A DNA stretch of 64,000 bases from Boswellia sacra. Its lineage: Eukaryota; Streptophyta; Magnoliopsida; Sapindales; Burseraceae. Numbering within the stretch: position 1 is the first letter of the stretch; each line of letters begins with the position of its first letter. The notes under the pieces are model-generated. The model had not been told where the DNA came from, made no database searches, and saw only the letters and a program-made list of their open reading frames with translations. Below, piece by piece: positions 33,852-44,999 of the stretch. The DNA lies in NCBI GenBank assembly GCA_013180625.2, contig SNVD02009695.1:331353-395352 (forward strand), in the 5' to 3' direction. The translations under genes and the position numbers were made by a program.

Positions 33852-35013
33852 TTTTTTTTTTTTGGGAAAAGGGGTGATGGAAGATGAAACTGGGATAAAG
33901 TAAGTTGATGGTAGCAGGAGGTTTAGGGTTTATGGGTTAAACAAAAATTTAAGGATAAATAGTATAAGAGGGGATCAAAGCCACGCTCTGATACCAATTT
34001 ATCAGGAACGGGGTTCCTCAAATTAAAAGAAAGGGAGGGAGATATAGATGGGAGAAACAATAGAAGAAATTTAGGGAGAAATGGAGTGAAATTGAGGAAG
34101 AAGACAATCTTTTTACTAAAAGATCAAAAAACAATAACAACCAAATCTGAAAAATAACATAACTAAAAACTCCTATTTATAGGACCTTACATTATAGTTT
34201 TACTAGGAAATAAAATGCCATTAGGAAATAGAATCATAATCCTAGTTTAACTAGAAAATACCAAAATTAAATTCTAAATAAAATAGTAAACTATTAATTA
34301 GGAAAATAACTTAAATTAGGATTACTCCCAATTTAGAAAGTCAAAATCCCTAATAATAGTCAAAATCCCTAATTTATTAAAATTCCTAAAATTAAAATTA
34401 AAATCCCTAATTTATTCTTAATTTGTCCTACATCAATGACTTTCCAATGATCGTGCAAGGCAAGATGTGGCGTTTCCTTGTGCATTAGCAATTTCGTCCT
34501 TGACAACTCGCCAGGAGTCGAGTTCTTTCAAGTGGAGGAGAATTGATGTAGGACATATTAGGAATAAATTAGAGATTTCAATTATATTTTAGGGATTTTA
34601 ATTAATTAGGGATTTTGACTATTATTAGAGATTTTGACTATTATTAGGGATTTTCACTTCCTAAATCGGGAGTAATCCTAATTTGAGTTATTTTCCTAAT
34701 TAATAGTTTACTATTTTATTTAGGATTTAATTTTGGTATTTTCTAGTTAAACTAAGATTATGATTCTATTTCCTAATGAGATTTTATTTCCTAGTAGAAC
34801 TATACTTTAAGGTCCTATAAATAAGAGCCTTTCGTTATGTTATTTTTCAGATTTGGTTGTTATTAGTTTTTGATCTTTTAATAAAAAGATTATCTTCTTC
34901 CTTAATTTCACTCTATTTTTTCTCTTAATTTTTTCTATTATTTCTCTCCTTTCTTCTGTCTATATCTTCCTCCCTTTCTTTTAATTTAAGGAACCCTATC
35001 CCTCGTCATTTTA

Positions 35014-36691
35014 TACCTCGTACAAGTAGATTTCCACCACTCTAAAACATGAAAGTTATCATCATGCCAATGTGCATGCCACTCCGACAAGTATTTTTCA
35101 ACCTCATTTCTTTTATCATCCCGTTCCAGGCTTTCCTTCCACTTCTCATAACTTGATTGGAGCAAGGTACGATAATTTTTAAAAGTTGCCCCTACACTTG
35201 TCACCACATTAAATGCTTGCGAATCATTAAATATTGTGGAAGTGGAACCGTTATCGCTACAATCGCTGCCACGTTACCCAAAAGCCGATCTGTGGTTTGA
35301 ATCAAACTCGTTAATTGAATTTCAATTGTAGACATTGTAGAAAAACAAATGTTGGAAGTCAAATTCAAAGAAGAACTGAACTCGAACATCATATCATACA
35401 AGATCTCCAAAACTTCAAGAAAATTCTGAATATTTTCCCAATCATCAATTGTAGGTGGCCCATCTTTCTTCCTTCCATTCTGATCCTCCATTAAATATGA
35501 CTTATAAGACCCATCCTCCAATTTTTCAAATGCTTTTCGAAGTTTGATGAACGTTTGAACATCAAGTATGTTGAGTTCCACCAATCAGACACATCTAAAA
35601 CAACAAGCTCCTTGCAATCAATTTTATCATGCTCAACACATGATTTAAATTTTTGCAATCATACAGTAGAGGATCTCACATATCTAATAGCATGACGGAT
35701 TCTAGCAATAGAATTATACATTTCACTCAACCCCTCATTCACAATTGTATTAATAACATGTGACCAAACAACGAATAGCGAAGAACTCGTCATTTGAAAC
35801 CAATTCATCAACTTTCCAATTATTCTACTTTTTCTTGATAAAGTCAATGACTTCATCATTTGCACTCACATTATCAACAGTAATTGTAATAACAGCATCT
35901 ATACCCCAATCAAGCAAAGAGGACTCAATAAGCTTCCAAATTGTATCCCCCTTAACCCTTATGATTTGAAATTGGAAAAATGTTAAGAATTCTCCTATTC
36001 AACCTCCAATCATCGTCAATAAAGTGGGCAGTGATTACCATATAATCAACATTTTGAATCGAAGTCCAAATGCTGATGCCAAGATTAACTCTTTACTTAT
36101 TTTCAATGAATAAACTTTTCACTCTAATTTCTCATCTGAATAAACTTTTAGCACATTCCTATCAATTATTGGTTTGGATTGTACTTCAAGTCCAGGACAA
36201 ACTACTCTACAAAACTCATTAAACCCCTTTCCCTCCACGAATTCAAGCTTTAACTTGTCAACATTCACCATCTTCATACTAGCATTCCTAAATTCCTCAT
36301 CATTAGACCCGGCTCCCACAAAATTACGAACAATGCCATCATCATGGATTTTATATTCAGAAGTTGCAACTTCTTGATTCTCACCAAGCACGAAGGTTTT
36401 GCATCCATCACGCCCCTCCAAGTGATTCCTTAACTCTACCAGAAAGCTTTTGCAGTTACCACAATTCTTCAAGCGATTCCTCAAATTCCTAGCGCCACCT
36501 TTCTCACTGTCACAAGAACATTCATTATCACAATGCTTGCACCTTGTGCCTCCTCCAATCTTAGTGAAGCGATCCCAAATCTTTGATCCTTGGTTCAATT
36601 TTCTTCACTTGTTCAAATCACTCACAATCAACTCAACTTCATCATCCAGTGCATCAAACTCATTGCCATCAGAACCCCAATCTTCTTCCAT
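35014..36691 (-). pseudogene. hAT transposase (BED finger, RICESLEEPER-like), 5' and central part
   Basis: The start ATG at 36,689-36,691 opens MEEDWGSDGNEF. A TGA at 36,605 (probably from CGA) follows. Next is a BED-type finger, SKIWDRFTKIGGG...CKHC...NLRNRLKNC, in which the expected zinc-ligand His (LRNHL) is Arg. Then come the hAT catalytic surroundings with VITITVDNVSANDEVIDF (DNASAND-like) at about 35,850-35,900, the LEVLEILYDMMFEFSSS central region and EWHAHWHDDNFHVLEWWKS at about 35,030-35,100. At least three frameshifts or stops occur. The frame is cut at RYK by element A and continues at 30,907. It is a dead transposase. Confidence 0.88.
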
Positions 36692-36859
36692 CTAAACAAA
36701 ACAAACCACCACACATTTACTGCTTTTGTTATTAATTATATCAATAATGAAAAATTTACAAGTAGTCAAAGGAGGTCTGCTTTGAGTTTAGTCAAATGTA
36801 TCGTGTTTAGTCAAACCCTTTTTTTAAAAACATCTAAGTGTCCACTGTGACAACTTGAC

Positions 36860-38105
36860 GAGTTATTACAACTCGATTATCACTTCATACTAGATACTTG
36901 TCAAACACAAATTGCGCTTTACATACATAATTCAGAAAATAAATGTCGGTTAGACCATAAAAGAAATTAGGGTGAAACCCATAACAGACTCCTGTGCTGT
37001 AAAAGAAGAGTATTTGCTAGAATAAAATAAAATACAAAGTCTAATAACCCCAGCGGCGGAGTGACCTAAGCTCCCTCTATGCGGCCGCAGGGGCGGTGGC
37101 GTGATGGGGATAGGTGGTGGTAGCTTCTGTCTTGCTAGTGTTTTGTTAAAAGCTAGCCCGTTAAGCTTGGTTTTTTTTTTTTTTGGCCGTCTAAGATTCC
37201 AATAAATATTGTTTAAACCCCTGTAATTTTGGAAAACTTTTAGTTCACCACTGCCCGGTCGCTCACCATTCACCGATGCACGCAATTCAAGCATTGTACG
37301 TCTAGCACTGTCTGTTATTACCTCTTTATTTTCGTCTTTTCACAAGTCGATTAGTATTTTCATTTTATTTACTTCAATGCATACACATCCTTCTCATTTC
37401 GATATTAAATAAAATTGACGTGTCAATTTTAAATTAATAGGAGGATAAGATGAAAATTTGAAATATGATTTGTGATGCGTAAAATTACATTTTTTATAAA
37501 CAATTTTAAATTAGGGTTTCAATGTGCCATGATCTGACAATCGGAAAATTGTTAGCCAATTTTGTAGATAGATGTAAGGAACACGCCTCAATCCCCATGG
37601 TGATCCTGATGAAGAAATAGAGAACATTCAGCAAAAATCACAAACTAATCAGATTCTATTCATATTTCATTCTAAAGTTAACTACAAAAACCGATTAGCA
37701 ATCAGCAAATCTCTATCAACAAAACAACATTAACTGCTATTCTTTCTTAAAGTTCAGAGGCAAGGCAAATAAAATGAATTTCGTGTTTGCCTAATGTGAT
37801 CATCTGCCAATTACAGCTACTTAGATCATTTCTAAATCAAACAGGAAGTTTCTCTTCCTATACTTGTTGGTATGAACCTAAAATTTCAGAAAATGGGACC
37901 TGCAACACCAATATTAACACTTCTACCTTTTTCTTTGCTCCAAATTATCCGCAAAGTAAAGTTTGTGGAAAAAATGGTCGCTAGACCTACAATGTCGAAG
38001 CTGATACTAAAACTCTATGGCCGATGCAAAATTGATGAATTTCTGGACAAACTGGAGTCTTCCATGTGATACAGACAAGAACCAAAATTTGCTAAAGTTT
38101 GGTGA
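36860..38105. other. Spacer and probable 3' UTR of the 423-residue gene
   Basis: 36,860-37,550 is non-coding, with a GC-rich patch at 37,050-37,130. 37,560-38,105 probably holds the 3' untranslated region of the minus-strand gene that ends at 38,106. No other gene is supported. Confidence 0.45.
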
Positions 38106-40822
38106 TCAGAGGGACCAATTACACCGAAGCACAAGGGCAAGCACTTTGGCATCTCCATCTACCACATATGCAACACCTGGCTTCAAGCTGAATCTCTTAC
38201 CTAAGCGAAGAGCTGCAAAAGACTCAAACTGGTACTGTTCCCATCCTTTAAGACCATCAATCCCGCTGAGACTTACGCCCCATCCTAGTTCGTCTTCAGA
38301 ATTATCAGACATGGTGACAGCCCATCGTAGATGCTTGCTGTTTGAATTTTGCATCTCAATCCAACCTCCAATTTTTGTACTCTCATCAAGTTCTGACTCC
38401 AGCTTCAGAGCAATTGATCCACTTGAGTGAAGTTCCTGAGTGTTTATTCCCAAAGATGAAGCAGTGGCTTCAATCGTTCTCTCAGGAACCTTGCGCTGCT
38501 TCAAAAAGCCTACTGGTAGTGTAAGGGATCCAAGACTGAAACGGTGATTTAGTAATCTGGGCACTTGGTGAAGACCCATGAGAGAGAGTTTTACTCCTCT
38601 TGGAAGCTGACAGACAAGTTGCCCAAAGGTGCTGAAGCAATGTCCAATTTCATCCGGACCCAGCTGCATTTCCATTCCAGAAAAAGATTGAGCCAATGAT
38701 GCAACAACATTTGATTTTCTCACCGTTAAGCCAATGGCACCACCATTACGTTGATTTAAAAGTGGTGGTTCAAATGATGAAATATAAGTGAGGCCATTTT
38801 CCTACAATGCAACAAAATCCTTGTTAATATACCAAATGTAAGTTAGAACCCCGAACATTTAGAGCAGCAGAAAAAGTCAAAAGAAAAAAAAAATGAGAAG
38901 GTTATGAAATGAAGCAATAGGAATATACCACTTAAATCAAAATTCAATGTAGTTACTTGTTGAAATGGAAAATAGCAGCATACTGAGAAAAAGGTGAAGA
39001 ATGAGACAGCTGGAAAGTCATACAGTTTAACATCAAAAAGAATCATAAAAATGAACACTTAGAATTAGGAACATGCATCAAAGTTTACAGCTTACAAACT
39101 CAAATCAAATTAACTCAAATCTGAGAGATCTTTAACACGAATCTAATTCATTAATTGTTTACGCTAGTGGCTGGAGAAATATGTTTGGAGTAATTAAATT
39201 GCAAAACACATTTAACATGCCAGAACACAATGGAAATTGAAACATAACTGGGGTTACTAAAAAAAGTATATATGAAACAATAGATTGTACCTGGCTGGAA
39301 GAATCATTAGAGATATCAAAATCTCTGCATTGAGCTCCCACTGCGACTGCAGTTGCAGAAAACCAATCACTTACATTTGCCACATAAAACAGTTTTGCAA
39401 GAGAAAGTGGACTTCCTGAGATGTCGCCAAGGTTTTCATTCCCCATTTGGCTGGCTTTGAACTGTGCTACAAGAGTATCTTTCTGCCGAACAGAAGTTTC
39501 AAAAGTGATCCTTGAATTTATCCCAGTCCTGATTCCTGCTCTACCAAGGGCATCAAAATGCTGCTGATCTATGTCTCCCATCATCAATACAGCTCCCAGC
39601 ACATCAACCTCTCCCCTTACATGAGTGCCAGCTTCTTGAAATGGACTTCCCTTCGACGCTTTATAGAAAGAAAGAATTCGCTCAACTTTGTCTTGTCTAT
39701 CTCTAAGTTTCATCAGATCCGAAAATGCTTCTCGTTGCAAACGCTTCAAGATTTCAATCTGAAAATAGAGCAACCAGAAGAGTTTTAAAGCCCCAAAATA
39801 CAGATTGTTACTAACTATGGAAGCAGCAAATTCAAAATGAAAAATTTAATCCAAAAGTAAAGGCTGACAATATATCACAGTGGTTACTTATGGAAAAAGA
39901 ATGAAATCTAAAAACCTTCGCAATGTGCTCATACCATCTAAAAGTAGTGGCATATCCAGCAAGGTGAAAATAGTTCAGATAAACTAAAAATGCACCATTA
40001 ACATCAAAAAGTTACTAGTTTTCGTTCAATACTTGTGGCAGCTCTCCAACTTTGCTTAAAACAAATTCTATTTAGCAAATGAAAAGAAAAATAAAATCAG
40101 CCCAACGTGCAAAAATTGCCAACTACGCTCCTGTCTAAAATATTTACATGCTTGAATTTAATTATCTAAATGCAAGTATTCTCTTATGTAACCCCTTAAT
40201 ATGGTAAAATTAGGAAATAGTTATCCTGTCCTTCATGGATGGAAATATATTCGCAATAAAAATTTGTTAAAATAAAAGATCAAAGTTATCTCTATAGCAA
40301 ATCTAGAAGCTAAGATTAGATGTAGAAAATCTAAAATGCTCTGCATCACCGAAAATGAACCAAATCCATTTTATCAAACAACATTCATCAATGAAAAGTG
40401 AATTTCCACAGCCAACATTCTCTTGCTAGTTACATCAAATTTCATTTTGTGGACACGCTTCTAATTCTGAGTCTACGAAATCAAGCCACGTCCTCACGTG
40501 ACAACAACACTCAACTGAGTCAAGTCACTACACATGTCCAACTTCTCAATAACTCACTCGCAGACAAGATTACGCCTCCAAAATTTATTGATATCACCTA
40601 AACAAAACCCTAATTTGCATAACAAGAAGCTAATTCTACAACTATCAAGAACAAGAACGCAAGCTATCACACTAAAACACAAAAATTTAAAAATTTAAAA
40701 AAAATAACAAATACCGGATTGCGGCTGTACGAGCGGTGGCGATAAACGAGAGCAGTAACTAAGTCCTGACTCGATTTCGCCACAGCTTTCACTTTCTCAA
40801 CTGCTGAATTTACAGCGTCCAT
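38106..40822 (-). CDS. Conserved plant protein of unknown function, 423 residues
   Basis: Three coding exons on the minus strand: 40,822-40,715, 39,758-39,291 and 38,801-38,106, all phase 0 with GT-AG boundaries (CCG|GTATTT, TTTTCAG|ATTG, CAG|GTAC, TTGTAG|GAAA). The protein opens MDAVNSAVEKVKAVAKSSQD. The middle contains LKRLQREAFSDLMKLRDRQD, then SPFQEAGTHVRGEVDVLGAV and SGSPLSLAKLFYVANVSDWF. It ends LVLRCNWSL. I recognise it as a family conserved across plants with no assigned biochemistry. The C-terminal half alternates short hydrophobic and polar stretches like a beta-rich, possibly barrel-type protein. There is no signal peptide. All exons are intact with no stops. The upstream in-frame ATG near 40,912 is less likely as the start, because it adds a poorly conserved-looking leader. 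Confidence 0.85.
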
Positions 40823-41017
40823 ATCGTTTCTAAAACAAAGCAAAGTCGGTTTTTGTGTTTCAGATGTGCCGCGAAACCAGTCCTCGTAAAAAGAAGATAA
40901 CTGCAAGGACAATTATGTCATTTTGTTACAATTGCGAGGACGGTTTTGTCCATTTATATACAATTTGTTAGCGGAGAAGTTTGCGAGAATGTTGAAGACA
41001 GCTGGAAAAAATCTGTA

Positions 41018-41260
41018 CTAATATTTTTGAAGAAAGGTTAATGAAATACGGGGACTACTGACCAAAGCTCGGCGGAGATGACCGGACTGCGGCCGGCGGC
41101 AGGAGAGGGGACGAGATTGAGAGCCGCCGAAGGGGAGTGGGGGTGCCGGCGGATTCTCCCTTTCTCGTCGCTTTGAATTGTGTTGAGTTGTTGTGGCGGG
41201 GTGCGGGGGCAGTATGATTAGGTGTGGGAAGAACATGATAGCAAAATACGGCGTCCAATC
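41018..41260 (-). promoter_or_regulatory. GC-rich promoter/5' leader of the 423-residue gene
   Basis: A CpG-rich patch (41,060-41,220, with GCCGGCGG-type words) stands out from AT-rich surroundings about 200-400 bp upstream of the minus-strand ATG. The frames across it look like leader sequence, with no recognisable domain. I take it as the transcription-start region or a first untranslated exon. The exact start is not determined. Confidence 0.45.
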
Positions 41261-41319
41261 ATCACGTTGAAACGTGGTGCTTGAGTGTTTTAAGATGTTG
41301 GCAGGGTACATTAGTCAAT

Positions 41320-43640
41320 GTTTGAAAAAGTAGGCGAATCTGATTTAGGGGTAGAAATGTAAATTTGGAAAATATTGGGGATTAATGCTAGTCGTCGGTT
41401 CGTCAATTTTCTTGAGCATTAAGGTTAATTAAGAGCGGTAACTGAAATTTACCCAGCTATTATTTTAATGGTAATGACTTTCTTTTTCCACGGACCCCGA
41501 GTTTGTGAAATGTTAATATCCCCTCAAGATTTCAAAATGTTTCTTAGCCCCCTTCTTTTATTAAAACTTAAGAAGTTTAAACTTAACAATATACGGGGTT
41601 ATGTGGGAAATAACTAGGGTGCTTTAAGTACTTCTTTTGGACATGAGTATATAAATTCTGTGTATGAGAATATAAATTATGTGCATGTACATAAAAAATG
41701 TCAAAAGTGCTTCGTACAACTTTTATATATTTATATACAAAATTTATATACTCATGTACACAATTCATATACGTATGTATCAAAGAAGTATCGGTATTTT
41801 AAAGTACTGTAGTCAAACCTAAGTTATGTGATGCTATAGACTCTAAAATATTTTAAAAAATTTATTAAATATTTCTCAAATGAGTTGTGTTAACGTGTGC
41901 CCTTAGGACTTACAGTAAACCCTCAAAAATTGTAATTCCCTTAAATATTGTATAAATTCTATTGAAAATTGTAAATTCTTTCAAAGATGAGATAAAAATT
42001 AATAAATGTATAAATTTCAAGTGAATCTATATAATTTTTAAAATATTAACATATGCCCTTAAGGTACAAATTGAGGTAGTGTTTTTTTTCATTACTTAAC
42101 ACTTTTTAGACCTAAACACTTTTTAAAACATAATTTATACCACTTAAAATTATGTTTGTTTACTCTTTTATATACCTTTTAAAAAAGTAATAAATGAATA
42201 TCTTATTTTTAGTATAACAATTTTACCCTTATAATAATAAATATAGAAAATTAAATTAAAATATCAATATATTAATAAATTAATAAGCTTACCTATTATA
42301 AAAATCAATAAATTTTAATGTTATTAATAAATGCATGTAAAACAAGTCAAATTTAAAAAATTCAGATACATGTGTATCAAATAAATTATATTACAGTAAT
42401 TATTCTCTTTTTATATTTTATATGATCTGTAAAAATACTTTAATTTTTAAATTTAAATTTAAAATCAAGGAAATAATATTTTATTTAAAACAAAAATAAA
42501 AAATTTTGAAGATTTGAATGTTGGAGCTACAGTTTCTCCGTCACTGTCCACTGTCTGTCATTGATTTCGCGCATTTTTGACACCTCATACACCATCATGA
42601 TCTAATCTAACAGATCTACAATGCGATCAGATTAATTTTGCAAGAAATCATACCGTCTGGCCATAAAATGCCAAGAAATATCTTGCAAAAGCGATCCAAC
42701 ATCCATGTAGAGAGACCCAAGGCGATCATTATGGTGCTAGCGGTGTCACCGAAAGCGCGCTCAAATGATGGGCGGCAACGACCGGCCAACAGTGACGGTA
42801 ACGCTGGTGACTTCGTTGCCGATTTCCAGAATTTGTAATAAAAAAATAAAATATTCAATATTACTATATTTTTATAAAAAATATGAACTATTTTTAATTA
42901 ATTATATAATTTTTATTAATTGAATATAAAGGGTATTTATGAAATAAAAAATTATCACAAGAGAACAACTTAGATATTTCAAATTTTTCAGACATTTTGA
43001 AAAAAAATGATAAATTTTCACTTTTTATATTCAAACAATTTTATATGAAAATAAGTTATTAGATACAAACACGAACATACAAAAATTTTTTAACCTCTTA
43101 AATCTAAATGGATTCAGATTTAATTGGTCCAATGAAACGGGTACTAAGACTACCTCTTGAAAAAATAGATGAGACTTTAAAATTAACCTTCGGTTGTACT
43201 AATATTTGAGTTTTTTTTTTTTTAAGAAGGAATATATTAACACAATTTTTTAAACATTGATCTCGTTAAATCCAGTAATTGAGATTGAAAGTCACAAAAT
43301 TATATTTAATGTTCCCAACTTATCAATCAATTCAACCATTAGATTTTATAAATTTTATATATCAGTAGCTAAAATTTTGTATCTAGTTTTGTATAAAAAA
43401 AATTACATTAAAATATCTCTTCCCTCGGTACTGAGGTATAGTGAGTAGAAAATTGCCTCCCAATCTTGTCACTCTTCCTCCGTCCTAGTACTCTTAAACA
43501 TAACATAAATTGGTCAAAGTAGATGAGATGAAAATAAATTTCAGCTTAAAATCCTAAGTCTTGTTAAAAAAATAAGTACACTAACAAAACTAAACCTGAA
43601 ACTTCTAGCAACAAAGCCTAAATGAAGATGAGCGTAATTT
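41320..43640. other. AT-rich intergenic DNA with an inverted-repeat element
   Basis: No supported gene. 41,612-41,812 forms an imperfect inverted repeat. 42,500-42,840 is a less AT-rich island whose open frames on both strands (80 and 66 codons) mirror each other and match nothing I know. The rest is A/T-rich. Confidence 0.45.
41612..41812. mobile_element. MITE-like inverted repeat
   Basis: The left arm GGTGCTTTAAGTACTTCTTT followed by ATGAGTATATAAATT pairs imperfectly with the right-arm complement AGTACTTTAAAATACCGATA followed by CTTCTTTGATACATACGTAT. Inner arms share TATAAATT...ACTCATG words. No clear target duplication. Confidence 0.45.
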
Positions 43641-43648
43641 TTAATTAG

Positions 43649-44711
43649 CTAGAGTTCAGAATGAGATAAACTGTCTTTAACTTTCTGCTTTGTTTTGTGC
43701 ATGGTTTTCCCAGGAATTTCTGCAGCAGATCTAGCTGAATCCTCCACAGTTTCTTTGCTCTTTTCCAACGTTTTTGCTGCAGCCTCTTTTACATTCTGCC
43801 CACCTGATCCTTTAGCTTCTTTATCAGTTGCTTCATTACTACCCTGAAACTGAGTAATAAATCAAAGATGACAAGAAAATAGAAAACAGAAACAAAACTT
43901 TTCCTCCCTTGTAATGAGCACATGAGCTTACGTAATAAACTGTACTAATTAATACTTTTTTTATCAACTTTCTTTCTTAAACTTGAAATAAATTTAGGTT
44001 ATTTAATACCTCTAAACCCTCCTGTAGTGCAAGGAACTTTTAATCCAAACAATTCTATCCAGTCTCTATAGACCTAATCAACTAATAAATTAATCATTAG
44101 TATAGATCACATAATTGAATTTAATATTTCATCAATATATTACTTTATTGTTATTATTCCAATACTAATTGATTTTTATTTTTTTCAAATTTATGGTAAT
44201 CTTTGTTTGATTAAAGGAAAAAATAAAATAAAATCTTAAGTCTATGAATATTTGGTAGTGTGAATATTACACCTACACGTCTCAGATATGTAGTGAAGCA
44301 AAATCTTAGCTAAGAAGGGGCATTCTCTATTGTTTAGGCAAGTGAAATTTTCTCTAATACCCTTCATTTTCAACAACTTAATTACATATATATTGAAAAA
44401 TTAACGAAAACTTCATCAATAAATATGGATTAACTACATATAGAAAGGAGAACTTACTCTAGATTTTGGGGAAAGAAATAAGCATGTGCTTGACTAATCA
44501 ATGTTCTGAGTTTGACCCAGAAATTAGTACTTATAGGAGAACTTGTAGAGACAGAAAATAAACTTCTAATCATCTCTGCAACAGATGGTTTCTTCACTGC
44601 TTGTTCCTCCGAGCCCTGTTGCATTTGATCAGCCCCCGAAATGGATACAAAAATAAACAATGTGCAAACAATGAAAGGAACAAAAGTACTTTCTCTATGT
44701 TTATATTCCAT
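43649..44711 (-). CDS. Small secreted LEA-like protein, two exons, about 147 residues
   Basis: Exon 1 (44,711-44,458) encodes a signal peptide (MEYKHRESTFVPFIVCTLFI then FVSISGADQ), a KKPSVAEMIRSLFS stretch and QAHAYFFPQN, ending at a classic donor A|GTAAGTT. Exon 2 (about 43,838-43,649) is hydrophilic and helix-prone: NEATDKEAKGSGGQNVKEAA, then AKTLEKSKETVEDSARSAAE, KTKQKVKDSLSHSEL and TAG. This Ala/Lys/Glu/Asp 11-mer style resembles group-3 LEA proteins. Two acceptors are possible (43,843 and 43,838). Only 43,838 keeps the hydrophilic frame with exon 1. It lies next to the SHOU4-like gene, much as I recall the stress-induced small protein At1g16850 beside SHOU4L (At1g16860) in Arabidopsis; orthology is an inference. 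Confidence 0.7.
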
Positions 44712-44783
44712 GTTTCTATAAGCCTAATATTATTAGAGCTTTTTCAATGAATTGAAGAGAAGGAATTCAAATAAAAGGACTCG

Positions 44784-44944
44784 CTATATATCTATGTTAC
44801 TGGTAGGTTTTCTTATACTAGAAAAGCAGAAGCAGTATTGGAAAGAGGAGAAGAAACGCTTTGGTAAAAGCAGATGGGTCTTAGCTTCTTGACACGTTTT
44901 TAGTTTTGCAGAAGAAAACAAAGAAACATTGTCATGGACGTGGC
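44784..44944 (-). promoter_or_regulatory. TATA box and ABRE/G-box-like motifs upstream of the LEA-like gene
   Basis: For the minus-strand gene starting at 44,711, AGATATATAG (reverse of 44,784-44,793) is a TATA box about 75 bp upstream. GCCACGT (reverse of 44,938-44,944) and ACGTGTC (reverse of 44,891-44,897) are ACGT-core elements of the type bound by ABA-responsive bZIP factors. Their spacing suits a stress-inducible promoter. Confidence 0.5.
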
Positions 44945-44999
44945 TTCTGCTGGCAGCTCGGGGCTTTTGCTGTACATGCATGTTGGGAGCTACATTTTT

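Larger units (their letters stand above)
32595..34440 (-). mobile_element. LTR retroelement B nested in A, opposite orientation
   Basis: B occupies 32,600-34,435 (1836 bp) and is flanked by a perfect ATGAC duplication at 32,595-32,599 and 34,436-34,440. Removing B makes A's internal sequence continuous. LTRs are 32,600-33,024 (3' LTR in its own orientation, next to a polypurine tract reading CAAGCGGAGGAGAAT) and 34,000-34,435 (5' LTR, next to the tRNA-Met primer site). It belongs to the same family as A. All reverse-transcription signals are present, but there is no polymerase, so it depends on an autonomous partner. Confidence 0.93.
30903..35013 (+). mobile_element. Short LTR retroelement A, inserted in the hAT gene
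   Basis: Element A runs 30,908-35,008 and is flanked by TTTTG (left) and TTTTA (right). These rejoin the hAT reading frame (RYK to TLSLIARDV) with a 5-bp duplication, one copy mutated. Its LTRs begin TGATGTAGGAC and end CCTCATCA: LTR1 30,908-31,352, LTR2 31,360-31,804 and LTR3 34,544-35,008. A primer site follows LTR2 and a polypurine tract (AAGTGGAGGAGAAT) precedes LTR3. The interior holds one broken ORF and no pol. Element B interrupts it at 32,600-34,435. The extra LTR on the left is discussed in the findings. Confidence 0.9.

Noticed and set aside
37051..37253. Possible small hAT MITE (CAGCGGCGGAG...CACCACTG ends)
   Set aside because: Inverted ends match at only about 8 of 12 positions and no 8-bp target duplication is present (AATAACCC versus CCCGGTCG).
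38342..38524. Plus-strand frames over 38.0-38.5 and 39.5-39.8 kb
   Set aside because: Antisense shadows of the 423-residue gene's exons.
42616..42858. 80-codon minus and 66-codon plus frames in a GC-richer island
   Set aside because: Mirror-image frames with no recognisable motif, splice sites or neighbouring exons. Kept only as an unexplained patch.
44454..44460. Stop codon directly after exon 1 of the LEA-like gene taken as the gene end
   Set aside because: A strong GTAAGT donor overlaps this point, and an in-phase hydrophilic second exon with its own stop follows, so a two-exon gene explains the sequence better.
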